A stretch of DNA of 64,000 bases from [Bacteroides] pectinophilus (GCA_025146925.1 CP102260.1:2097389-2161388), one strand, 5' to 3'. Positions 54,910 through 64,000 are shown, numbered from the stretch's first letter. Program-made: numbers and translations. The notes: a model not told the origin generated them from the letters alone.

Positions 54910-55830
54910 TTATTTTCTTGCTGAATTAATATCCTCAATCATATCAAGAGCTGCCTGTCTTGATGCTTCTGCATAATGCTCTGCACCAAACTTTGCATAT
55001 TTTTCCTGCTTGAACGCAGCTATAATTCCTCTTGAACTGTTAACGATTGCACCAAGTCCGTCCTTATTAAAGAAATGTGCGAGGTCAGAGCCCTTACCGC
55101 CCTGTGCGCCATAACCCGGCACAAGTATATATGCCTTAGGCATAACCTTGCGGAGAAGCTCTCCCTGCTCAGGATATGTAGCTCCGACAACAGCACCTAC
55201 ATAGCTGTAATCATTACCCATGCAGTCGCTTCCCCACTCATTAACCTTCTCACCTACTATCTCATAGAGAGGCTTGCCGTCAATAAGTCTGTCCTGGAAC
55301 TCGCCGCTTGAAGGATTGGATGTCTTAACAAGTACAAATATACCTTTCTTCTCTTCCCTGCATACATCAACAAATGGCTTAATTCCATCTGTTCCAAGAT
55401 ATGGATTAACTGTTGCAAAATCTTCATCAAATGCTGCAATTCTCTTAGAGCCTACCGTAACCCTGCCAAGATGTGCAATCGCATATGACTCAGATGTTGA
55501 ACCGATATCGCCTCTCTTAACATCGCCGATTACTACCATGTCCTTTGACTTGCAGTAATCAACAGTCTTCTTAAATGCCTTAAGTCCCTCAAGTCCGAAC
55601 TGCTCATACATAGCTATCTGCGGCTTAACTGCAGGAACGATATCATAGATTGCATCAACTATTCCCTTGTTGTACTCCCATACTGCCTCAGCGGCTGCCT
55701 CAAGAGTCTCACCATACTCCTCTATAGCCTTCTTAATAATGTAATCCGGAATATTCTTCATTGTAGGGTCAAGTCCTACAACTACCGGTGCATCCATCTT
55801 CTGAATCTTCTCAACAAGCTTGTTAATCAT
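54910..55830 (-). CDS. pyrF: Orotidine 5'-phosphate decarboxylase (PyrF type 2)
   Basis: 306 residues. The catalytic Asp-Lys set is in VIGDVKRGDIGSTSESYA; VVGLDPTMKNIPDYI starts the barrel; GYGAQGGKGSDLAHFF binds phosphate. The long form is the mycobacterial/clostridial type. Last step of UMP synthesis. It lies 48 bp before pyrK. Confidence 0.95.
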   Translation of the reverse strand: MINKLVEKIQKMDAPVVVGLDPTMKNIPDYIIKKAIEEYGETLEAAAEAVWEYNKGIVDAIYDIVPAVKPQIAMYEQFGLEGLKAFKKTVDYCKSKDMVVIGDVKRGDIGSTSESYAIAHLGRVTVGSKRIAAFDEDFATVNPYLGTDGIKPFVDVCREEKKGIFVLVKTSNPSSGEFQDRLIDGKPLYEIVGEKVNEWGSDCMGNDYSYVGAVVGATYPEQGELLRKVMPKAYILVPGYGAQGGKGSDLAHFFNKDGLGAIVNSSRGIIAAFKQEKYAKFGAEHYAEASRQAALDMIEDINSARK

Positions 55831-55863
55831 GGTCTTTCATACCTCTCGTTTTAGTTTTATTAT

Positions 55864-57138
55864 CTAGGCTTCGTATATTACCTCGCCGCCTACAAGTGTA
55901 TATCTTACTTCACCCTTGACTTTCTTCCCGTCAAACGGCTGATTCTTACCCATTGATACAAATGTGGAACTGTCAATTACATATTCCTTGTCAGGGTCGA
56001 TAATTGTAATATCCGCAATCCTGCCCGGAAGCAGTGTTCCTTTATCTATTCCAAGAACCTTTGCAGGATTATAGCTCATCTTCTCAGCCATCTGCATAGG
56101 TGTTATATGTCCCTTATGTACAAGCTCTGTCATGGTAAGTGCTACTGATGTTTCAAGACCTACTATTCCAAACGGAGCCTCTGCAAACGGAAGATCCTTC
56201 TCACTCTTATGATGTGGTGCATGGTCTGTTGATATAACATCCATTATATCCGATGCAAGTCCCTGAATAAGTGCATCCCTGTCTGCCTTAGTCCTTACCG
56301 GAGGATTCATCTTATAGTTAGAATCTGTTCCGTCAACATCGTCCTCTGTAAGTGTAAAATGATGAGGACATACTTCTGCTGTTACAGGGAGTCCTGCTTC
56401 CTTGGCAAGCTGCACCATACGCACACTGTCTGCCGTAGAGCAATGGCACAGATGGAGCTGTGCTCCCGTATTCTTGGCAAGCAGAATATCTCTCGCAACA
56501 ATTGTATCCTCAACCGCATTCATAATTCCGTAAAGTCCAAGCTGCTTAGCCCTTGCACCCGCATTCATTACACCTCTTGCGACAAGATTCTTATCCTCAC
56601 AATGTGCAAAAATAGGGATTCCAACCTCAGCTGCAAGCCTCATTGCCTGTCTGTATACACGTGCATTCATAACAGACTTTCCATCCTCGCTGAGTGCCAC
56701 GGCTCCTGCTTCGTGAAGTTTCTCAATGTCTGTAAGGAATTCTCCTTCCTGTCCTGCCGTAATTGCTGCGATAGGAAGAATATTAACTTTTGTGACATCC
56801 TTAGCCTTATCTATAATATACTGAAGTGTATCTACATTGTCCACTGCAGGTCTCGTATTAGGCATAGGACATACCGATGTGAATCCACCCTTGGCTGCTG
56901 CCATCGCACCTGTTCTTATAGTCTCCTTATGCTCAAAACCCGGCTCCCTGAAATGCACATGCAGATCTATAAGTCCCGGCATAACATAATATCCCGATGC
57001 ATCAATAACCTTATCCGCTTCTGCGGATATACTTCCGGCAACATCTGCAATCCTGTCATCCTCGATAAGGATATCGTATATTCCATCCTTACCGCTTGCA
57101 GGGTCAATCACTCTTCCACCTTTGATTAATGTCTTCAT
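55864..57138 (-). CDS. pyrC: Dihydroorotase
   Basis: 424 residues, class I. Zinc ligands in DLHVHFREPGFEHKE, AHCEDKNLVARG, HLCHCSTADSV and STDHAPHHKSEKD. It closes carbamoyl aspartate to dihydroorotate. First gene of pyrC-pyrF-pyrK-pyrD-GH28. The 86-bp gap to the hppA terminator contains an imperfect AATAAAGTC/GACTTATT dyad but I see no PyrR-type attenuator and no convincing promoter. Confidence 0.95.
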   Translation of the reverse strand: MKTLIKGGRVIDPASGKDGIYDILIEDDRIADVAGSISAEADKVIDASGYYVMPGLIDLHVHFREPGFEHKETIRTGAMAAAKGGFTSVCPMPNTRPAVDNVDTLQYIIDKAKDVTKVNILPIAAITAGQEGEFLTDIEKLHEAGAVALSEDGKSVMNARVYRQAMRLAAEVGIPIFAHCEDKNLVARGVMNAGARAKQLGLYGIMNAVEDTIVARDILLAKNTGAQLHLCHCSTADSVRMVQLAKEAGLPVTAEVCPHHFTLTEDDVDGTDSNYKMNPPVRTKADRDALIQGLASDIMDVISTDHAPHHKSEKDLPFAEAPFGIVGLETSVALTMTELVHKGHITPMQMAEKMSYNPAKVLGIDKGTLLPGRIADITIIDPDKEYVIDSSTFVSMGKNQPFDGKKVKGEVRYTLVGGEVIYEA

Positions 57139-57224
57139 TATTCACCTCATATATTGTACATTATTGGTTACTATAATAAGTCCCACGATTCAAGACTTTA
57201 TTAGTGATATTGTAGCACAAAAAA

Positions 57225-57265
57225 GAGGCCTTGTACAGCCGCATAATAGCAACTTACAAGACCTC
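57225..57265 (-). terminator. hppA terminator
   Basis: Stem of 10 pairs with one mismatch (57225-57235 with 57255-57265), followed leftward by TTTTTT. Confidence 0.85.
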
Positions 57266-57289
57266 ATGTATGTGTTGGTTACATATTCA

Positions 57290-59470
57290 TTACATCATCT
57301 TCATAATCCAGTCAAGAAGATTGTAATCTCTGAACAGTACTGCTGCAACAAGTGATACTGTTGACATAATCTTAATCAGGATATCAAGTGAAGGACCTAC
57401 CGTATCCTTAAGAGGATCACCTACTGTATCACCTACAACCGCTGCATCATGTGCAGGTGAACCCTTGCCCTGTCCTTCGATAGCACCGGATTCAATATAC
57501 TTCTTGCCGTTATCCCAGGCACCGCCTGCATTACCTGTAAATATAGCAAGCATGATTGCAGAAAGTGTTGCACCGATAAGAAGTCCGCCTACAAAATACG
57601 GTCCAAAGAGGAAACCGCATACAAGCGGGAACAGGATTGAAAGTATCGCAGGAACTCTCATCTCCTTAAGAGCGCCCTGTGACGAAATCTCAATACATGT
57701 CTTATAATCAGGCTTAGCCTTGCCTTCAAGTATTCCCGGAATCTCCTTGAACTGTCTTCTTACTTCCTCTACCATCTTACGGGCAGCATTAGCAACAGCC
57801 TCGATAAGCATACCTGAGAACAGATAAGGAAGGGCAGCACCTACAAGCGCACCTGCAAGAATCTTAGGATCCGTAAAGTTAAGGTCAAGTGTTGAACCCT
57901 CCGGCTGGAACGCATAAAGGAAACTTACCATAAGTGAAAGTGCTGCAAGTGATGCAGAGCCGATTGCAAATCCCTTACCGATTGCTGCAGTAGTATTACC
58001 TACTGAATCAAGCTTATCTGTTATGTTACGTACATCTGAATCAAGTTCTGACATCTCAGCAATACCACCCGCATTGTCTGAGATAGGACCATATGTATCA
58101 ACTGATACAGTAGCAGATACGAATGAAAGCATTCCTACTGCTGCCATAGCTATACCGAACATACCTGATACTGCATAAGATGCATATGTTGTGATACCAA
58201 GTACGATAAGCGGATACATACATGACTTCATTCCTACTGCAAGTCCCTGCGTGATTGTAAGTGCAGGACCTTCCTTAGATGCCTGCGCAATAATCTGTGT
58301 AGGCCTGTAATCATAGCTTGTATAGTATTCTGCGATAGCTCCGATGATTACACCACTGACAACTCCGAGTGTTGCTGCAATCCATGGTGAAAGCCATCCT
58401 GCATTAAACTTTGCAAATGCCATATCCGCTGCACCTGCTTTGCCAAACATAAGATATGTAACAACAAGTCCGCCAATAACTGTTATAGCCGCAGCAGCCC
58501 ATGTTGAAATATTAAGATCCTTGTGAGGATTATCTGTTGCCTTCTTAAGAAGTACATATGCAATACCGAGTATACATGCAACAAGTCCTATTGCAGCAAA
58601 TACAAGCGGATAATACATCATCTTCTGGAGCATATTCTCTGAAGCAGCTCCGCTTGAAGCAATGTTAGAAAGGAACAGGCTGACTGCAAGTATTATTGAT
58701 GATGTGATTGCACCAACATATGACTCAAGAAGGTCTGAGCCAAGTCCTGCAACATCACCTACATTATCACCTACATTATCAGCTATTGTTGCCGGGTTAC
58801 GCGGATCATCCTCAGGAATGTGTGCCTCTGTCTTACCTACAAGATCCGCACCCATATCTGCTGCCTTAGTATAGATACCACCGCCAACTCGGTTGAACAT
58901 TGCAACTATTGAACATCCGAGTGCATAGCATGAAAGACACTGCGTAAATATATGTCCGCCCGTTGTAAGTGCCGTGATATCAAGCAGTCCGAGCAACATA
59001 CCGAATACTATATAAACAATAAAAAGACCGAGCAGCGCAAATCCGCCGACACAAAGTCCCATTACCGAACCGCCCTTAAGTGCAACCTTAAGTGTCTCAC
59101 CGATATTTCTTGTCTTATTCGCTGCATTGGCAACCCTGACATTAGCATATGTCGCTATCTTCATGCCAACCCATCCTGCGCATGCACTCATTACCGTACC
59201 GATAACGAAGCATACAGACGGCTGCCACATAAATGTGCTGCTCTGCAGACTGAATATTACCGCAAATGCAACTGCAATAATTGCAACTACCACTGCGATT
59301 ATCTTGTACTCGTATGTGATGAATGCATTGGCACCAACCCTGATTGCCTCTGCTATCTCTGACATACGAGCGTTGCCCTCATCCATCTTCTTCACACTTG
59401 CGAAGTTGAATGCGGCATAGCCTAGTGCCAGCAACGCTGCCACTATTACGAGAACTAATAAAACCTCCAT
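57290..59470 (-). CDS. hppA: Membrane ion-translocating pyrophosphatase, K+-dependent type
   Basis: 726 residues, about 16 helices. Pyrophosphate-binding motifs: GGIYTKAADMGADLVGKTEA, DDPRNPATIADNVGDNVGDV and the late KGSPAHDAAVVGDTVGDPLK. The segment DSVGNTTAAIGKG has Ala where K+-independent enzymes have Lys, which marks the K+-dependent group; these may pump Na+ or H+. It recovers energy from biosynthetic pyrophosphate. The ATG follows GGAGGG. Confidence 0.93.
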   Translation of the reverse strand: MEVLLVLVIVAALLALGYAAFNFASVKKMDEGNARMSEIAEAIRVGANAFITYEYKIIAVVVAIIAVAFAVIFSLQSSTFMWQPSVCFVIGTVMSACAGWVGMKIATYANVRVANAANKTRNIGETLKVALKGGSVMGLCVGGFALLGLFIVYIVFGMLLGLLDITALTTGGHIFTQCLSCYALGCSIVAMFNRVGGGIYTKAADMGADLVGKTEAHIPEDDPRNPATIADNVGDNVGDVAGLGSDLLESYVGAITSSIILAVSLFLSNIASSGAASENMLQKMMYYPLVFAAIGLVACILGIAYVLLKKATDNPHKDLNISTWAAAAITVIGGLVVTYLMFGKAGAADMAFAKFNAGWLSPWIAATLGVVSGVIIGAIAEYYTSYDYRPTQIIAQASKEGPALTITQGLAVGMKSCMYPLIVLGITTYASYAVSGMFGIAMAAVGMLSFVSATVSVDTYGPISDNAGGIAEMSELDSDVRNITDKLDSVGNTTAAIGKGFAIGSASLAALSLMVSFLYAFQPEGSTLDLNFTDPKILAGALVGAALPYLFSGMLIEAVANAARKMVEEVRRQFKEIPGILEGKAKPDYKTCIEISSQGALKEMRVPAILSILFPLVCGFLFGPYFVGGLLIGATLSAIMLAIFTGNAGGAWDNGKKYIESGAIEGQGKGSPAHDAAVVGDTVGDPLKDTVGPSLDILIKIMSTVSLVAAVLFRDYNLLDWIMKMM

Positions 59471-59515
59471 TTCCTAAACCCTCCAAACATTTATGTTGTG
59501 TAAAACATATGTACA

Positions 59516-59544
59516 ATTTTACCAATTCTTAACTGCAAGGTCAA
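59516..59544 (-). promoter_or_regulatory. hppA promoter
   Basis: Reading leftward: TTGACC (59544-59539), 17 bp, TAAAAT (59521-59516). Confidence 0.7.
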
Positions 59545-59606
59545 TAAATATATGAAAAATCGCACAAATAATTGTATACAAAATTACACATAATATTTTG
59601 TCAGTT

Positions 59607-59635
59607 TTGACATATTTAAGAAATATATGTACAAT
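59607..59635 (+). promoter_or_regulatory. Promoter of the PHP gene
   Basis: TTGACA at 59607-59612, 17 bp, TACAAT at 59630-59635; start site near 59642, about 50 nt before the ATG. Confidence 0.75.
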
Positions 59636-59692
59636 ACTGATGTATTTTCTTATATACAGGCATGTTCCTTATAGACGGAGGTTATAGAATTT

Positions 59693-60538
59693 ATGAATGC
59701 TATAGATTTACACGTTCACTCAACATATTCTGATGGCACATTTACACCAAAGATGCTTATAGATGAAGCTGTCAGGAAAGGGCTCTCGGCAATGGCGCTT
59801 ACAGACCATGACACAACTGACGGAATAGATGATGCACGCCTGGCTTCAGCCGGTACAAATGTCGAGCTTATTCCCGGAATAGAACTTTCCTGCAGCTACA
59901 AAGGCTTTAAGGAAATCCATATAGTGGGACTTTTTATTAATGATAAAGATAAAGCTTTCAACGCGAAGCTTGAAGAGCTCCGCACTACAAGGGATGAGCG
60001 CAACCACCTGATGTGTGGGAAGCTCAGGATGCATGGAATTGATATATCCTTTGATGACATGGATAATGATTATGGAAATGCCGTAATAACAAGAGCACAT
60101 TTTGCAGATTATCTTATGAAACATGGATATGTGAGCAGCAAAAAAGAGGCATTTGACCGTTATGTCGGTGATAATGCCCCTTGCTTCGTTCCCAGACGTT
60201 ATCTGAGTTCCGGCGACGGAATCCGCATAATACTCGATGCCAAAGGTGTGCCGATACTTGCACATCCAACTCTGTATCATCTCGGCAATGATGTCATGCG
60301 TGACATGCTTGCTGCCCTCAAAGCAGACGGTCTTGCCGGCATGGAATGTATATATTCAACATATACAATGGGAGAAGAGATCCAGATGCGCAGGCTTGCT
60401 AAGGAATTCGGGCTGATTCCGTCAGGCGGCTCTGATTTTCATGGTGCCAACAAGCCGTCAATAAGCCTTGGCACAGGCAAAGGCCACCTGTTTGTTCCGG
60501 AATCAATACTTGAACCGATTCGTAAGCATGCACATTAA
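59693..60538 (+). CDS. PHP-domain phosphoesterase (YciV/TrpH-like)
   Basis: 281 residues. PHP metal ligands: DLHVHSTYSDG, ALTDHDTTDG, IPGIELSC, ILAHPTLYH and SGGSDFHG. Relatives hydrolyse 3',5'-nucleoside bisphosphates or trim short RNA 5' ends. GGAGG precedes the ATG. The last 4 bp overlap the end of the convergent pap gene. Confidence 0.87.
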   Translation: MNAIDLHVHSTYSDGTFTPKMLIDEAVRKGLSAMALTDHDTTDGIDDARLASAGTNVELIPGIELSCSYKGFKEIHIVGLFINDKDKAFNAKLEELRTTRDERNHLMCGKLRMHGIDISFDDMDNDYGNAVITRAHFADYLMKHGYVSSKKEAFDRYVGDNAPCFVPRRYLSSGDGIRIILDAKGVPILAHPTLYHLGNDVMRDMLAALKADGLAGMECIYSTYTMGEEIQMRRLAKEFGLIPSGGSDFHGANKPSISLGTGKGHLFVPESILEPIRKHAH

Positions 60539-62013
60539 GAAAGTCTGCTTTCTATTGCATCGACAACAGTCTCTATTGCCTTTATACGCGCGTAATACTT
60601 GTTGTTTGATTCAATGATATGCCACGGCGCATCCTTGGTAGAGGTGTATTTTATCATATCGTTAACAGCGACTTCGTACTTATCCCATTTATCACGGTTG
60701 CGCCAGTCTTCATCGGTAATCTTCCACTGCTTTGCCGGATTATTCTCTCTTTCCCTGAATCTTGCAAGCTGCTCATCTTTGTCTATCTGGAGCCAGAACT
60801 TGACCACAATTGCTCCCCAGTCCATAAGCTCCTGTTCAAATTCGTTAATCTCATTGTAGGCTCTCTTCCACTCAGTCTCCGTATTAAAGCCTTCAAGACG
60901 CTCTACCATTACACGTCCGTACCATGTACGGTCAAACACAGCTATGTGTCCCGTCTTAGGCAGATTCTTCTGGAATCTCCACAGGTACTGTCTTGCCTTT
61001 TCATATGAATCCGGTGCAGCTACCGGGTTAACGTCATAATCCCTTGCATCAAAACATGATACCATTCTCTTAATGTTACCGCCTTTGCCTGCCGCATCCC
61101 ATCCCTCATAACAGATAATAAGCGGAATCTTCTTTTTGTAGAGCTTATATGAGAGCTTAAGAAGCTTATCCTGAAGCTTGTCAAGCCTCTTATGATATTC
61201 CTTCTCTGAAAGCGTGCAGTCAAGGCTTACATCCTGAATAAGCGGCTTCCTGACAAGTTCAAAATCCATCTTTGACACAGGTATTCCCCTGCCTTCTATA
61301 GAATGTATACCATCCTTTTCTACTTTACGGCACAGCTTTTCAAGACGCTTGACAACTGTCTCGAGCACTTCTTTGAGAGCCACGTCTCTTTCCATTCCTG
61401 ATATTACATTCCAGCCCGCATATTCAAAGTTCGTCTTCTCAAGCATAAAGTCATATTCTTCCTTACATACGGCATATGCTTTGTTCTGTTTCCAGTCATG
61501 TGCGCTTACGCGCCACTTTGTTGCTTTGGATGCTTCAAGCTCATTAAGCCTTTTGCTCTGTTCTTTTTTGGTTATATGCAGGAAGAATTTAAAAATAACA
61601 TATGCATCATCCGTAAGCTGTCTTTCAAACACTTCTATATCCTTAGAATGACTTTCTTTACCGCTTGTCATCCAGTCATGGTACCAGCTTCTGTCAAATA
61701 TGGCTATCTCGCCTCTTCCGGGTATCTTCATCCAGAATCTGTTCATGTATGGTTTTCTTGATTCCTCATCACTTGGAGATGTAATCGAATACATCTTCAC
61801 GCCTCGCGGATCAAGATACTTAAGCAGCTTCCCTATAAGACTTCCCTTACCCGAAGCACTCCAGCCCTCAAATGCAATAATAACCGGAATTCCGGCCTTC
61901 TTAAGTCTCTGCTGGAGCTGTGCAAATCTGTCTCCCAGCTCATCAATCTCTGCTTTTATGCTGATCTCTTCATCCAGTGTATACTCTCTCTTTAAATCAA
62001 TTTCCTCAAACAT
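60535..62013 (-). CDS. pap: Polyphosphate:AMP phosphotransferase (double PPK2 domain)
   Basis: 492 residues from MFEEIDLKREYTLDEE; ATG 62013 follows CGGAG. Two PPK2 domains in tandem: Walker A GWSASGKGSLIG near residue 52 and GWDAAGKGGNIKR near 300; each has a lid/Walker B segment (AIFDRSWYHDW, AVFDRTWYGRV). In the two-domain enzymes of this group the activity is AMP to ADP with polyphosphate as donor. With ppk1 and ppx at the window start it completes a polyphosphate cycle. Confidence 0.9.
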   Translation of the reverse strand: MFEEIDLKREYTLDEEISIKAEIDELGDRFAQLQQRLKKAGIPVIIAFEGWSASGKGSLIGKLLKYLDPRGVKMYSITSPSDEESRKPYMNRFWMKIPGRGEIAIFDRSWYHDWMTSGKESHSKDIEVFERQLTDDAYVIFKFFLHITKKEQSKRLNELEASKATKWRVSAHDWKQNKAYAVCKEEYDFMLEKTNFEYAGWNVISGMERDVALKEVLETVVKRLEKLCRKVEKDGIHSIEGRGIPVSKMDFELVRKPLIQDVSLDCTLSEKEYHKRLDKLQDKLLKLSYKLYKKKIPLIICYEGWDAAGKGGNIKRMVSCFDARDYDVNPVAAPDSYEKARQYLWRFQKNLPKTGHIAVFDRTWYGRVMVERLEGFNTETEWKRAYNEINEFEQELMDWGAIVVKFWLQIDKDEQLARFRERENNPAKQWKITDEDWRNRDKWDKYEVAVNDMIKYTSTKDAPWHIIESNNKYYARIKAIETVVDAIESRLS

Positions 62014-62117
62014 CGCTAATCTCCGTTCCCGCATCTAATTGCGCACGCAGCCTCTGCCACATAACATGGCTTTTCAATGTGTCTTTTTAATTATACCACT
62101 TTTAAGTCCACAGTAAA

Positions 62118-62972
62118 CTATGAATCAAGCAGTGCCTTTACATCAAGCATTCCCCATCCCTGCTGCTCCTTTGGAAGTCTTATGGAAACTGCCGTGTCAT
62201 GGAGGCGCATCTTCACCATTGCCGGTGTAAGATACGGCTTTTTCTGAAGCAGAAGAGCTATTGCCGCCGTAACTATAGGTGCAGCCATAGATGTGCCGGA
62301 TTTCACGGTATAGCCGTCCCTCTTATTAGAACACGACACTATTCCGGAACCGGCAGTAACAATCTCCGGCTTGACAATACATGATTTTGTAGGCCCTCTT
62401 CCGGAGTAATTGGCATATTTTCTTCCACGTTCATCTGTATATATCCTGTCATCAAGTGACCCTACAGTTATTATCTTGCGGCTTATTCCGGGAACAGTCA
62501 CGGTTCCACGTCCGGGTCCGTTATTTCCCGCCGCACTCACAACTGTTATACCACAGTCCCATGCCTCCTCAACAGCCTTTACCAGAACCGAATCTTCCCC
62601 CTGAGTCGATTCAGGTGTTGTTCCAAATGAAAGATTTATTATTCGTATTCCATATTCTTCCGCATGTTCAATGACCCACTTTATTCCTTCAACAACAGTC
62701 TTAGAACTCCCTTCCCCATTTCTGTCAAGTACCTTGACTGCCGCAATATTACATCCGGGTGCAATACCTCTGTATTTGCCGCGAGAAGCCGTACCGTCAC
62801 CTGCTATTATTCCCGACACATGCGTTCCGTGTGAATTGTCATCATATGCATTAGAATGACCATTTATAAAATCTTTAAATACAGCTATCCTGCTGCCAAA
62901 ATCTCTGTGTGGATATATTCCGGTATCAAGAACTGCTACCGTAATATGGCTGCCCGTCTGCTCATTTTCCAA
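62118..62972 (-). CDS. Intracellular-type subtilisin-like serine protease (S8)
   Basis: About 284 residues. Catalytic triad: Asp in VAVLDTGIYPH, His in DNSHGTHVSGIIAG, Ser in SGTSMAAPIVTA; oxyanion Asn in VVSAAGNNGPG. There is no signal peptide, and at most a few residues precede the domain, so it lacks a propeptide and should be cytoplasmic like IspA. The start is uncertain: TTG at 62972 (5-6 nt after GGTGA) or GTG at 62987, which lies inside a terminator-like stem. Confidence 0.85.
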   Translation of the reverse strand: MENEQTGSHITVAVLDTGIYPHRDFGSRIAVFKDFINGHSNAYDDNSHGTHVSGIIAGDGTASRGKYRGIAPGCNIAAVKVLDRNGEGSSKTVVEGIKWVIEHAEEYGIRIINLSFGTTPESTQGEDSVLVKAVEEAWDCGITVVSAAGNNGPGRGTVTVPGISRKIITVGSLDDRIYTDERGRKYANYSGRGPTKSCIVKPEIVTAGSGIVSCSNKRDGYTVKSGTSMAAPIVTAAIALLLQKKPYLTPAMVKMRLHDTAVSIRLPKEQQGWGMLDVKALLDS

Positions 62973-62978
62973 AAAAAT

Positions 62979-63033
62979 CACCCGCACATATAATGTTATA
63001 ATAATAGTATATTACACATTATACGTGCGGGTG
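62979..63033 (-). terminator. Terminator-like hairpin at the subtilase start
   Basis: Arms of 17 nt (62979-62995 with 63017-63033) pair with one mismatch; the base of the stem is CACCCGCAC/GTGCGGGTG. Reading leftward it is followed by ATTTTTTTGG. It ends the unknown gene at 63089 but sits on the start region of the protease. Confidence 0.78.
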
Positions 63034-63088
63034 AACACATCTGCCCGAATGTCAGTCCGTTCTTTGGTATCAGATTCTGTACCGGTTT

Positions 63089-64000
63089 TTATTCAAACTT
63101 AAACAGATGTCCTCCAATCTCTATACCTACGGCATCATCAGCATCAATGAATGTAGGAAGCCTGCCGTCCATCTCGGCTGCCGTCTCTCTGTCTGACCAG
63201 CCGCCGCCAACCTTATTGCCAAGTGATATCTTACTTCCGTTGCTCATTACAATCTTTATGCTCTTCTGGAACTTTGTGAACAGAGTCTTGTCATTGCCCC
63301 ACTTTGTATAATCTGTATCAAATTCCATTGCAAATTCAGTATCGGTAAGTGTAACCTGTCTTATTCCGGTAACTGCGTAGTTACTTGTTATGTCCGGTGT
63401 GATATCAAGATCCTTTAATACCCTGTCTGCTACTGCCTGGCTCTCATCTGACTTAACAGTGAACTCCCATGTGCCTTCATATCTGTTGCCTGTAAGCGGC
63501 TCCTTATCAGGGTTGTTCAGCACAAGGCGGTAATTCTTAAGCATATCTGTTGTGGAATTCTGATATACACCGCTGTTGGTCCTGGAATACTGTCTGTCCT
63601 GATTAGGCGATACGGATACCTGTATTCTTCCGTCATCAAGCTTTCTTATTGATGTTGAATTATACATCATTCCCGTTGTCTTGTTCTGGAAACACAGCTT
63701 CTCAAGAGCATCTGCATCCCTGCCCGGAACAACAGTTATATAAAATGCATTCGTATTGTCATAATCTGTTCTTGGTCCAAAGCCCATATTATCGATATAT
63801 GCATCAGGATACTGCTCACTGAACTTAATCTTATAGCTTCCCGGATTAAGTGCATACTCATACTGTGATGAGCCGTCCGCGTACTTACCTTTCTCAACCT
63901 TCTTAAAGCTGCTGCTGTCAGCCGCCTTGCCCTGCGCAAGGATATCGGCAACGCTGTCATAACTGAAGCCTATACCTTTGGTTACTTCCCATGAATCCAC
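63089..64000 (-). CDS. Unknown protein, C-terminal part (cut by window edge)
   Basis: At least 303 codons, open to the window end, so the start is unseen. The chain is beta-rich with Tyr/Asn/Asp-rich stretches (ALNPGSYKIKFSEQYPDAYI, YEGTWEFTVKSDES, DRRETAAEMDGR-like GGWSDRETAAEMDGR) and a repeated 'tDteFameFDtdy' style. Parts recall the extracellular DUF4179/DUF5643 region of anti-sigma-like or envelope proteins, but this is weak. It ends at a stop 55 bp before the hairpin at 63033. Confidence 0.6.
   Translation of the reverse strand: MDSWEVTKGIGFSYDSVADILAQGKAADSSSFKKVEKGKYADGSSQYEYALNPGSYKIKFSEQYPDAYIDNMGFGPRTDYDNTNAFYITVVPGRDADALEKLCFQNKTTGMMYNSTSIRKLDDGRIQVSVSPNQDRQYSRTNSGVYQNSTTDMLKNYRLVLNNPDKEPLTGNRYEGTWEFTVKSDESQAVADRVLKDLDITPDITSNYAVTGIRQVTLTDTEFAMEFDTDYTKWGNDKTLFTKFQKSIKIVMSNGSKISLGNKVGGGWSDRETAAEMDGRLPTFIDADDAVGIEIGGHLFKFE

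Noticed and set aside
56359-57129. A 256-codon rightward open frame antisense to pyrC
   Set aside because: It is Cys/His-rich low-quality sequence in the mirror frame of a clear dihydroorotase, has no ribosome site and no family features.

Overview
The window reads as chromosomal DNA of a low-to-moderate GC anaerobic Firmicute, most likely a member of Lachnospiraceae. Evidence: strong AGGAGG-type ribosome sites; the Firmicute order cysE-cysS-mrnC-rlmB-sigH; a pyrK/class 1B pyrD pair; dipicolinate synthase genes; and two pectin-related enzymes (GH105 and GH28) that lack secretion signals. A Lachnospira/Eubacterium eligens-like pectin degrader is my best guess, but this is inference. I see no prophage, insertion sequence, CRISPR array, rRNA operon or replication origin.

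Layout. 1-2.9 kb: ppk1 (cut by the window edge), ppx and pheA, all leftward. 2.9-5.3 kb: an almost perfectly palindromic divergent promoter, a membrane-anchored DUF5050 protein and a glycerol-dehydrogenase-like enzyme. 5.3-14.1 kb: leftward housekeeping and accessory genes (SseB-like, cupin, GH105, diguanylate cyclase, apt, sugar isomerase-like, APH-fold kinase, chemoreceptor). 14.2-19.3 kb: tRNA-Thr, then the leftward ispF-cysE-cysS-mrnC-rlmB-sigH run and tRNA-Met/tRNA-Val. 19.3-21.6 kb: HEAT-like protein, HD protein, PAP2 phosphatase and small alarmone synthetase. 21.7-24.7 kb: a cysK / Rrf2 regulator / metY sulfur operon. 24.7-26.6 kb: a ZIP transporter / flavodoxin / DUF3793 operon behind a palindrome that looks like a metal-repressor operator. 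26.7-28.0 kb: a gene graveyard with three truncated remnants.

28-36 kb: a rhodanese/TtcA-like fusion, GNAT, a LysR regulator next to metE, and a radical SAM/DUF4130 putative DNA repair pair with possible LexA-like boxes. 36-39.5 kb: dpaA-dpaB-asnB, with asnB overlapping dpaB. 39.5-43.8 kb: a soluble chemoreceptor with a zinc-binding CZB domain, an MgtE-type transporter lacking its usual N domain behind a leader that looks regulatory, and an NhaC antiporter. 43.8-51.1 kb: a cell-envelope block (sortase-type surface protein with a structured leader, two membrane glycosyltransferases, an FAD enzyme gene broken by one stop codon, and a surface-protein fragment). 51.2-57.2 kb: thrH and a pyrC-pyrF-pyrK-pyrD operon that ends in a GH28 gene. 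57.2-64 kb: membrane pyrophosphatase, PHP phosphoesterase, polyphosphate:AMP phosphotransferase, an intracellular-type subtilase and a truncated unknown gene.

Two themes recur. Sulfur and methionine metabolism: cysE, cysK, metY, a CymR-like regulator, metE with a LysR regulator, and a sulfurtransferase fusion. Phosphate energy currency: ppk1, ppx, pap, hppA and an alarmone synthetase. I found no wholly new multi-gene system. The best leads are regulatory: the operator array before cysE, the palindrome before DUF3793/flavodoxin/ZIP, the mgtE leader and the structured leader of the surface protein. All calls come from reading the sequence without database searches.
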